Positions 57,443-64,000 of a stretch of DNA of 64,000 nucleotides are shown piece after piece. Origin of the DNA: Leucobacter coleopterorum (lineage in GTDB: Bacteria; Actinomycetota; Actinomycetes; Actinomycetales; Microbacteriaceae). The notes below the pieces were generated by a model. The model worked only from the letters and a program-made list of their open reading frames with translations. It was not told the DNA's origin and searched no databases. How positions within the stretch are numbered: position 1 is the first letter of the stretch; each line of letters begins with the position of its first letter. The translations under genes were made by a program, and so were the position numbers. Where the stretch lies: NCBI RefSeq assembly GCF_011382985.1, contig NZ_CP049933.1, positions 2,852,001 to 2,916,000 of the forward strand. The letters are read 5' to 3'.

Positions 57443-57947
57443 TCGTCTCGGCGGGTGGCACTACAAGAGCCGCGTCTTCGCCATGCTCTGCGCGCTGCTC
57501 GCGCTAGGCCTGAGTGCGAGCGGCTGCGCAATCCCCGAAATGGGAAGTTACCTGACAACCATCCCAAAAACCTTGCAGACCCTCGACCATGATGTCGTGA
57601 GCGCTTCGGCCTACTCGCGTACCGGTGGCCTGGCTAGAGAAGTTGTGGTTGACGTTGATCTTAACCGCAGCACCGTTTCAACCGAAGAGCTGCGCACGTT
57701 TCTCGAGACCATAGTGCCACTGGTCGATCAACCTGGTGCATCACGCATCGAAGTAAATTTCAACGATTTTAGTTCTACCGCCACTGACACCTTGATGGGT
57801 GACCCGATCGACATCTCAGACTCTCGCGCGGAGCTCTTCAGACGCTGGGATTTAGTAGACCACAGCGGTCACTACGACACCAACAGCGTAAATGAAGACC
57901 TCTCCGCCCTTCGCGACAAGATAAAGGAAGTCAAGAAGCAACGGTGA
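57408..57947 (+). CDS. Lipoprotein, possible immunity protein
   Basis: The product is 179 residues from TTG 57408; GGGAGG lies eight bases upstream, inside the effector gene, which supports this start. A basic N-region and hydrophobic core end in the lipobox ASGC, so Cys40 is probably lipidated and the protein faces outwards on the membrane. The mature part (about 140 residues) is alpha/beta with VVVDVDLNRSTVSTEELRTF and IEVNFNDFS, and I recognise no family. The coding region overlaps the effector by 35 bases. A surface lipoprotein next to a secreted lipase toxin is the arrangement known for staphylococcal TslA and its TilA-type immunity lipoproteins. The analogy is my inference. Confidence 0.65.
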   Translation: MTTRSSVRRSDSRLGGWHYKSRVFAMLCALLALGLSASGCAIPEMGSYLTTIPKTLQTLDHDVVSASAYSRTGGLAREVVVDVDLNRSTVSTEELRTFLETIVPLVDQPGASRIEVNFNDFSSTATDTLMGDPIDISDSRAELFRRWDLVDHSGHYDTNSVNEDLSALRDKIKEVKKQR

Positions 57948-58011
57948 GGAGTGGCGATTGGTCCCCCCTCCGCACATCATCATTCACAGCCTCAACACGA
58001 TTGGAACAACA

Positions 58012-58419
58012 ATGTCAACCGAGTTTAGTCAAGACGCACTGGAGCAAGCGCGCGCACGAATTGCAACCCAGGTTGCCGAGGCCGAAGCCAGAAACAAAGC
58101 GGTTTCGGCACTGGCAGACGGTCTTTCGAACATCTCTGCCACGGCGACCTCCCCGCGCGGCGAGGTGACCGCAACCGCAAAGCCCGATGGAAAAGTAACC
58201 GCCGTCAAATTCGCCCCCTCAGCTGAGTCGCTCACCGCTTCTGCGCTGTCGGACCTCGTGACGACAGTGATTGCCGAGGCGCAGCACAAGGCCGCAATGT
58301 CGGCCGTGAACAGCTCCGCTGAGACGCTGGGGGCAGACTCAGCTTTCGTAGCGCAGTTGCGCAGGGACGCGGAGGTGACCTTTCCCTCCCCGACCTCCGG
58401 CACAATCGAATACCGATAG
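58012..58419 (+). CDS. YbaB/EbfC-like protein of the type VII locus
   Basis: The product is 135 residues from ATG 58012; an in-frame GTG at 57958 would add 18 residues that look unlike protein. A long N-terminal helix (ALEQARARIATQVAEAEARN) is followed by a small sheet, ATSPRGEVTATAKPDGKVTAVKF, then helices, the fold order of YbaB/EbfC nucleoid proteins. YbaB-like proteins are common beside WXG100 genes in actinobacteria, where their role is unclear; some may be exported or act as chaperones. It sits between the putative immunity gene and a WXG100 gene. Confidence 0.7.
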   Translation: MSTEFSQDALEQARARIATQVAEAEARNKAVSALADGLSNISATATSPRGEVTATAKPDGKVTAVKFAPSAESLTASALSDLVTTVIAEAQHKAAMSAVNSSAETLGADSAFVAQLRRDAEVTFPSPTSGTIEYR

Positions 58420-58431
58420 AGAGCGCCCACC

Positions 58432-58725
58432 ATGGACAGGATAGAAATCACCCCCTCCTCCCTGAGAGCGTGCGCCGCCTCTCTTGAGGCAGCCTCAAAA
58501 GAAATCGCCGCGACACTGACTGTGCTCAACGCTTCTCTCACCCTGCTCTCAGCGCAATGGACCGGCCAAGCTCACGAGGCATTCGATGCTGCTCGGCTAC
58601 GCGCATACAGAAACCTTGAGGCACAAAGAGGTGCCCTCGCGGCAATCGCCAAACAGGCAGCCGAGGTCGCTGAAGGCTACGGCGAAACCGACAGGGCCGC
58701 CGCAATCGCCCTTGGTGGACAGTAA
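58432..58725 (+). CDS. WXG100 protein, end of rightward arm
   Basis: The product is 97 residues. The helical hairpin has LLSAQWTGQAHEAF at the turn (WTG), and the second helix reads ARLRAYRNLEAQRGALAAIA. The C-terminus is GETDRAAAIALGGQ. It follows the YbaB-like gene by 12 bases and ends 15 bases before the convergent Thr/Val-rich gene, closing the rightward operon. It probably pairs with another Esx-type protein of the locus for export. Confidence 0.9.
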   Translation: MDRIEITPSSLRACAASLEAASKEIAATLTVLNASLTLLSAQWTGQAHEAFDAARLRAYRNLEAQRGALAAIAKQAAEVAEGYGETDRAAAIALGGQ

Positions 58726-58740
58726 ACGTCTGATCCGCTA

Positions 58741-59349
58741 CTACCCAAAGGCCAGCAGAGCCACACCCCAGAGTCCAAACACGGCCACGAGCAACACCGC
58801 AGTACCCCCACCCAGCGCAAGCAGACTGTATTTGCGGTTCTGTCTCTCCGTGGAGGGCAGACCGTCACGCTGTGCAACAAACACATACCCGTTCGGGGGC
58901 GGCGGGCCGATCTTCGCATCAAGTGCGGCGGTCTCGTCAGAATACTGCTCATCAAGCTCGGCCCTGGTGCCGTACACGACCGGCATGCCCTGGCGGACCC
59001 CTACCCGCGGGAGCGCATCCTCGGTTTGCGGAAACGGAGACTCTTTCACCCTGCGGTGTGGATCAAGCGGTTGCTTGAACATGAGTTGGGCGAGATCAGC
59101 AGGGATCTCCACCTCCGGCTCATCAACCGGCATCGCGACGGAGCCGTGCTGCCGGTTCAGCATGGCTACCGTTGCGTCTTGAGTTTCGGCTCGTTCCGCT
59201 CGCTCAACGATCGGGTTGGCAACAACTACAGTCTGCTCCTCAACTGGCGGGGTGGCGACTACTGCGGTGTGATCCTTCACCGCCATGCCGGTAACAACGA
59301 CAGTCTCTTCGACCTCGGTGCCCACCTCGGTTTCATCGTCGCGCATCAC
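58741..59349 (-). CDS. Thr/Val-motif membrane protein linked to PP2C
   Basis: The product is 202 residues. The cytoplasmic N-terminal 75 residues contain repeated acidic-Thr-Val motifs: EETVVV, DHTAVVA, EEQTVVVA and QDATVAM. They resemble phosphothreonine sites read by FHA domains, and the FHA protein of this locus carries the same HTVVVA just before its FHA domain. A central region of about 90 residues is polar, with PHRRVKESPFPQTEDALPR and PPPPNGYVF. One or two membrane helices close the chain (SLLALGGGTAVLLVAVFGL). It overlaps the PP2C gene stop, so phosphatase and protein are co-made; dephosphorylation of the repeats is a testable idea. Confidence 0.6.
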   Translation of the reverse strand: MMRDDETEVGTEVEETVVVTGMAVKDHTAVVATPPVEEQTVVVANPIVERAERAETQDATVAMLNRQHGSVAMPVDEPEVEIPADLAQLMFKQPLDPHRRVKESPFPQTEDALPRVGVRQGMPVVYGTRAELDEQYSDETAALDAKIGPPPPNGYVFVAQRDGLPSTERQNRKYSLLALGGGTAVLLVAVFGLWGVALLAFG

Positions 59350-60167
59350 ACCCTCCTCGTTGGCAGCGTCACGGTGAGTGTCTCATCGGCTTGTGAGGTG
59401 TCGGGAGCAGAGGTGTCTGACCCTACGTGCCAAGCCCTCCCACCAGCAAGCACATCAACGACAACAACAGTGATGTTGTCGCGTCCGCCAGCCTCATTTG
59501 CCCGCCGTACCAGTTCTTCAGCAACGGCCTCGGCTCGCCCACCCATGGTGAGCGTGGCTCGCAATTGCTCATCACTCAGTTCCGTGGTGAGTCCGTCCGA
59601 GCAGATCAGAAGTCTCGCCCCAGTCTCGACCGGCAGCAACCAGGTATCGGCAACACTATCGAGCGATCCAAGAGCCCGCGTAATGATGTTGCGCGGGGGC
59701 AGCTTCTCCCCTTCCACTCCCACCGCCATCGCGTGTTCGATCAGCGAATGATCAACCGTCAGCTGGCGCAGTTCTGAACCACGATGCAGGTAGACGCGAG
59801 AGTCACCGACGTTCAGTATCAGCCAGTACAGCTCGTGATCGTGCTCCACCAGCACAACTCCAGTGAGGGTGCATCCGGCACCGCGCTCGCGCCCTTCAGC
59901 CACACGGTTGACTGCGACACGAGCAGCGTCCAGCGCCTCATTCACGGCGCGCACTGAGGCCCGCTCGTCGGGCCTGATCCCGCTCGCAAACGCAGCGACC
60001 GCTGCCTGGCTCGCAAGGTCGCCAGCTTCATGCCCTCCCATGCCGTCAGCTACGAGAAAACAGGGCATGGCGGCGAGCGCTGAGTCTTCGTTTACGGCCC
60101 GGCGACGACCAGTATCCGTGCGCATCGCAACACTCAGCTCTAGCGCGAGCTCTCCCGCCTGCATCAT
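59346..60167 (-). CDS. PP2C-type Ser/Thr protein phosphatase
   Basis: The product is 273 residues, soluble, with the PP2C metal and catalytic motifs in order: TGRRRAVNEDSAL, FLVADGMGGHEAGDLA, LNVGDSRVYLHRG, LICSDGLT and GGRDNITVVVVD. It removes phosphate from Ser/Thr in the cytoplasm, using two Mn or Mg ions. In this genome arm it would oppose an unseen Pkn-type kinase acting on FHA-binding proteins. The ATG overlaps the stop of the transglutaminase-like gene (ATGA), and its own stop overlaps the next gene, so it belongs to one operon. Confidence 0.95.
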   Translation of the reverse strand: MMQAGELALELSVAMRTDTGRRRAVNEDSALAAMPCFLVADGMGGHEAGDLASQAAVAAFASGIRPDERASVRAVNEALDAARVAVNRVAEGRERGAGCTLTGVVLVEHDHELYWLILNVGDSRVYLHRGSELRQLTVDHSLIEHAMAVGVEGEKLPPRNIITRALGSLDSVADTWLLPVETGARLLICSDGLTTELSDEQLRATLTMGGRAEAVAEELVRRANEAGGRDNITVVVVDVLAGGRAWHVGSDTSAPDTSQADETLTVTLPTRRV

Positions 60168-62704
60168 GGTTGCGTCTCCATCGGCTTGACTCGTGCGTTG
60201 CTAGGTGAGGGTTTTTGAGGTTTCGAAGACGCGGTGGATCTGTTTCGCCCGAATGCCCCAACCCCAAACGAGGCAAGCGAATAACGCGCACGCAGTCGCT
60301 TCCAACCGCTGAGACCACTCAACCGCTTTGCAATCTCGCCGTCAACCACCTGCCACAGTTGTTGAGCACTCTCGACTCTTATGCCCTCGGGAGCATACAC
60401 GGCCCGATCAACGGTCCAAGCGATCCAATCCCCCGATTCAAGACCCAACTGAGTTGCGGTTTCTCGGCGGCTTCCGGTTCGCTTCACCCTCATTCCCGTG
60501 TCTGCATAGAGGTCAATCACCTCGTCCCAGGCACCGAGCGTCTGTATTTCTGCCGAGGCTGCACCGCGCCTGCGTCGGCTGCGCGAGCGCTTCACAAATG
60601 GTAAGAAAAGCAGCGGTAGCGCGATCAGCAGCAGCGTCGCGAGGCTCAAGCCGATCACCCGAATGATAGGCCAGAGAGCACTCAACCCATCGGTGTTTTT
60701 GTTTGGTGTGTCCGTCGCTTCCGAGTCGCTCGTGCCAACGGGCGGATCGCTCTCGGTTGCGTCACGCTCCTCGGGAACAGACGGGTATTCCGGCAGCAAC
60801 TCGCCCTCTTCGAGTGTGGTCGGTGGAATTTCTACCTGGGGAGTCACATCGAGCGGCGCCCACACCCCATCTGAACCGCGGGCTTCTACCCAGGCGGCAA
60901 TGTTGTCGCCCGTGCACTCCCGCTGGCAGGCCGGCACCCCGGGCACCCCGTCGTCTTCACCGCCGAGCCGCACACCCAGCACCACCCTCGAGTCGAAGCC
61001 CATTGTGCGCGCGATAAGCGCGGCAGCGGTGGCGAACTGCTCGTCGTCACCGATTCCGGCCACGAGCATGTTCTCTTTTGCGCGCTCACCAGCGGCCTGC
61101 TGCTGGTCATTGAGCTGCTTGAATACCTGCTCAATGCGCGCGATCGAGTGCCCGCCCGGGCTCGGCACGAACTTCGTTCCGTATTCCTTTGGGAGCGCGG
61201 TCAACCAGTCTCGTTCCCCCGCCTCACTGGTGAGGGAGTGGCTGAGGTAGCCGCGATCCCGCAGCCGCTGAACCGCGTCGCTGAGCCCCTCACCGGTCGA
61301 GGGCAGCTGCTGCACACGCAACCAGCGGTCGAGTTCGGGCATGCTCTCAACATCGATCTGCGGGTCTGGGTGGGCAGGATTGGCTCCCAGTTTTGCATCG
61401 GCGACCACCGCCATATTGGCGGAGTAGCTGTCACCCGAGCGCAGGCCGCTCGTTGTGGGAACGGCAACAGCGCTGCCCAGATCTCGGTTCACATAAAAAC
61501 TGTCGGCAAGTTTGTTAGCCCGGTTACCACCAAAACTTGGCGGCCCACCGAGCGGCATCGCGAGCGGTACCCACACACCCTCGTAGCCCTCATCAATCTC
61601 CACCCGCACCCGACTCGACTTGGGCAGCGATTCGCCGCTGGGGTATCGGCTAAACCGCCCTACGGCCACGCTATCACCAACGGTAAAATCGACACCATCA
61701 TAGCGGTCGAGCACGGCGATACGCAGACGCGCGGGGAGTTGCTCTGAGCTGGAAACGCTAAAGACGGGGGTAGCAAGTAGGGCATCGCGCTTCCACACAC
61801 GGTATCCGGCAAGGGGGCTCGTCTGCTTTCGCACGACAAGCTCCGGGTCGATGGCATCGCGTGCGACGCTGCGGGATCCATTATCGAGCACCGGCACAAA
61901 TGTCAGCCCGGCAACCAGCGCAGCACACACGAGCAGCACACCAACACCAGCACGCACAACCGCGTTGCGCCGCACTGAGCCGAGGCCCTGGCGTGAGTTC
62001 GATGTGCTGTCAGACATCGGGTCCCGCCCGAGCCGAAGCGCCGCACGACGCGCCATGCCCGAAGACCAGGCTACCCAGATCGCTCCAACGCAGAACACTC
62101 CGAGCCACAGTGCGAGCTCTCTCGGTGCCGCCACTTCGAGCGAACCAAGCGTCACAGAATCACTCACATTGGACGCCCCAAAAATGGTGCCAAACAGCAC
62201 CGGCAACATCATTGGGATCGCCGCGAACGGTGCCCAGCGTCCCCCACGCAGAGCGAGCGCCCCCATGGAGGCCACCGTGACCAGCATCACCACAAACAGC
62301 GGTACAAGAACGGTCTGATACGAACCGACCGGCAAAGTCAGCGTGAGCAGTTGTTTCCATCCGAGAGCGACGGACGCAAGCCCATCCCCAACCCCGCGCA
62401 GAGTAGCGAGTGCACCGCCGTTCAACGCGCTTGGCACCGCCAGCGGCACCACAAGAACAACAAACAGCACGATCAGGGCGGCGATCGTCAGGCTTCCCCA
62501 GCGCCACCGCCATCCTGCCAACACGGTGGCAAAAGCGCCGGCTCCAGCAGCACCCACAACCCACCACAGCTGCCCGGTCATGTAAATGGGTTCGGCGGCG
62601 AGACCGCCCAGCACAACCGCCGCAAGAGTGAGTAGCGCTGCCCCGGCAACCAGCGACACGGGAATCACCCGCGGTCGCCTCCGCCTGCGCACTACAGCGC
62701 TCAC
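60164..62704 (-). CDS. Transglutaminase-like membrane protein lacking Cys and His
   Basis: The product is 846 residues. Six or seven N-terminal helices (1-255), a large extracellular domain, one membrane helix near residue 690 (RVIGLSLATLLLIALPLLF) and a cytoplasmic end form the TgpA/DUF3488-type layout. The transglutaminase core is recognisable: GIGDDEQFATAAALIARTMG and NIAAWVEARGSDGVWAPLDV. The usual catalytic Cys (GxCxxFA) is replaced by Asp and the His (HAWVEV) by Ala, while the Asp of PLDVTP remains. It is probably a pseudoenzyme that binds rather than cuts peptides. DUF58 and MoxR partners are typical neighbours; DUF58 is here and overlaps its start (GTGA). Confidence 0.85.
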   Translation of the reverse strand: MSAVVRRRRRPRVIPVSLVAGAALLTLAAVVLGGLAAEPIYMTGQLWWVVGAAGAGAFATVLAGWRWRWGSLTIAALIVLFVVLVVPLAVPSALNGGALATLRGVGDGLASVALGWKQLLTLTLPVGSYQTVLVPLFVVMLVTVASMGALALRGGRWAPFAAIPMMLPVLFGTIFGASNVSDSVTLGSLEVAAPRELALWLGVFCVGAIWVAWSSGMARRAALRLGRDPMSDSTSNSRQGLGSVRRNAVVRAGVGVLLVCAALVAGLTFVPVLDNGSRSVARDAIDPELVVRKQTSPLAGYRVWKRDALLATPVFSVSSSEQLPARLRIAVLDRYDGVDFTVGDSVAVGRFSRYPSGESLPKSSRVRVEIDEGYEGVWVPLAMPLGGPPSFGGNRANKLADSFYVNRDLGSAVAVPTTSGLRSGDSYSANMAVVADAKLGANPAHPDPQIDVESMPELDRWLRVQQLPSTGEGLSDAVQRLRDRGYLSHSLTSEAGERDWLTALPKEYGTKFVPSPGGHSIARIEQVFKQLNDQQQAAGERAKENMLVAGIGDDEQFATAAALIARTMGFDSRVVLGVRLGGEDDGVPGVPACQRECTGDNIAAWVEARGSDGVWAPLDVTPQVEIPPTTLEEGELLPEYPSVPEERDATESDPPVGTSDSEATDTPNKNTDGLSALWPIIRVIGLSLATLLLIALPLLFLPFVKRSRSRRRRGAASAEIQTLGAWDEVIDLYADTGMRVKRTGSRRETATQLGLESGDWIAWTVDRAVYAPEGIRVESAQQLWQVVDGEIAKRLSGLSGWKRLRARYSLASFGVGAFGRNRSTASSKPQKPSPSNARVKPMETQP

Positions 62705-63958
62705 GCAGACACCCCCGCAGCATCAGCTGTGGCAGGTCACTCAGTTCACCAACGGTAAACAGCGTGCAGACATCAAGCAGGGTCGAACCGGGGTCGGCGA
62801 GCATCGCGCACCGCACCGCCAGCACCGTCACGTCTTCCGGAAAGGCCACCGCCGCCCGACGCAGCCGGGTGGGGCCTGGCACCGACCCCGTCACAGCGAT
62901 CACGATCGACAGCGGCCGTCTCGACTCGGCCAGCCCCCTCGCCAACCACTCGATCGGTCGCGCTTCATCGTCTGCGGGTTCCAGTTCGGCCCAGGCGTCA
63001 AGCATTTGGGAGAGCGTCTGCGAGGGCAGCTCCTCGAGTCCATCAACGCTCGGGCGCAGCCTCCCGGGCGCCCACTGCGAAGCTATAAAGCGCTCACGCC
63101 CCTCACGAACTGACTGCATCGACAGCGAGGCTGCAACGCTCACTCCAAGCTCAAATTCTTCGTCGCTGGTGTACTCTGCCCGGTTTGCATCGAACAGAAT
63201 CGCCGAGCGCGCTGTCTGGGATTCCTCATACTGACGCACCATCAGAGTGCCTGTCTTTGCCGTTGAACGCCAGTGAACGTGACGCATGGCGTCACCCTGC
63301 ACATACTCCCGCACCGCGTGAAACGACAGGTCGGAGTCCGTCAAGCGCCTGCTCGCGGCACCGTCAAGGTCTCGCACGAGCCCCGCAGAACCCAGAGGTA
63401 AATACACCGTACGCGGGTGCACATGGATGAGGTGCCGGTCCCGCCAGGTCACTTTTCGCTGCACAAGACCCAGCGGATCTCGCCGCGAAAGGGTCACCGG
63501 GCCAACCTCAATAACACCGCGCTTTGAGGTTGGGACTGCAGCTGGAACCACCGCAGTGGCGTGCGGACCAATAAACGGAATCGGGATCCGCCTCAGCGCT
63601 TCGCCCACCGGCATCTCGGCGGTTGTGGGTAATGCCGGGCGCGCACTCGAGTTCTCAACCTCAATGGCAACATCAACCGCCCCACCGACAACGACGCGCA
63701 TGCGATCCACAACTATTTTGATCAGGTACGCGCGGCTGCCAAGCAAAAATGGCAGACCGAGCAGAATCAACACCGCCCAACCACCGAAACAAACCAGGCC
63801 TCGACCCAGTGAAGTGTCGCCCCCAACACCGTAGCGAGCGCGGTGGCAAAAAGCACAAACCAGCCCGTGGGTGTGATGGTGCGTGAGATTCGACTCCAAA
63901 CTCGCAAAATCTGCCGCCGGTTGCGGCGCCACAAGCGCTTCAGGCGGCGACGCATCAA
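62701..63958 (-). CDS. DUF58 membrane protein, two frameshifts, start uncertain
   Basis: Restoring one base near 63783 joins the N-terminal helix fragment (TPTGWFVLFATALATVL) to GWAVLILLGLPFLLG, and restoring one at the run 62712-62716 gives the ending LRGVSA and a stop at 62703-62701. The result is about 419 residues. Two membrane helices are followed by a soluble domain with the DUF58 signature, VREYVQGDAMRHVHWRSTAKTG, and a VWA-like tail. The start is not settled: TTG 63958 has no ribosome site and the frame stays open to the right edge, so the gene may begin outside the window. DUF58 proteins work with MoxR ATPases and transglutaminase-like proteins; the downstream gene is one, and a MoxR gene may lie to the right. 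Confidence 0.75.
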
Positions 63959-64000
63959 ATACGCAGCGCTATTGCCCCGAGCGCCGTGTCTTGCAGTTGC

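Noticed and set aside
62160..62704. DUF58 frame running on to 62160
   Set aside because: The last 180 residues are Cys/Arg/Gly-rich out-of-frame translation of the transglutaminase-like gene; one added base gives a stop overlapping that gene's start.

Overview
The window is a GC-rich actinobacterial chromosome segment. GTG and TTG starts, overlapping stop/start codons, SLH-type surface repeats, LCP and RDD/FHA proteins and an actinobacterial type VII secretion system (EccB, EccC, EccD, mycosin) point to Micrococcales. A Microbacteriaceae member such as Leucobacter is my best guess, by inference only. I see no rRNA, tRNA, CRISPR array, integrase or intact insertion sequence.

Layout. 1-4.3 kb: a cut-off secreted protein, a decayed alpha/beta-hydrolase lipoprotein, a small membrane protein and a secreted nuclease gene with a premature stop. 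4.4-11.9 kb: surface-sugar genes, namely a membrane acyltransferase, a pyruvyltransferase-like protein, a NeuB-type nonulosonate synthase, a cytidylyltransferase fused to a PseG/SpsG-like domain, and a GT-B-like protein. 12-20.9 kb: four large secreted proteins. Three end in SLH repeats and two carry CHAP amidase domains. 20.9-28.2 kb: cell-wall polymer genes (two GT2 transferases, an LtaS-like phosphoglycerol transferase, an LCP ligase, galE, a GT4-like transferase). 28.3-33.6 kb: purE, an XRE regulator, purK, a MarR-regulated drug exporter and a nuclease-fold protein. 33.7-64 kb: a type VII secretion locus.

The type VII locus has two arms diverging from about 51.3 kb. The leftward arm encodes two WXG100 proteins, EccD, an RDD-FHA protein, two large substrate-like proteins with cysteine-rich modules, small helical proteins, two related mycosins, EccC and a second FHA protein. 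The rightward arm encodes a second EccD, EccB, a third mycosin, a small Esx-like protein, a WXG-lipase fusion that looks like an effector, an overlapping lipoprotein that may be its immunity partner, a YbaB-like protein and another WXG100 protein. It meets a leftward operon of a DUF58 protein, a transglutaminase-like protein lacking its catalytic Cys and His, a PP2C phosphatase and a Thr-Val-rich membrane protein. FHA domains, PP2C and repeated Thr-Val-Val motifs suggest phosphothreonine control, although no kinase lies in the window.

Sequence quality matters here. Eleven genes carry 18 apparent single-base losses, nearly all in short G or C runs and all shifting the frame the same way. Restoring one base at each site rebuilds complete proteins. 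Consensus sequencing error is the simplest explanation, so these genes are annotated as single CDSs with the break positions given. The hydrolase remnant and the nuclease with its amber codon carry a different kind of damage and are listed as pseudogenes.
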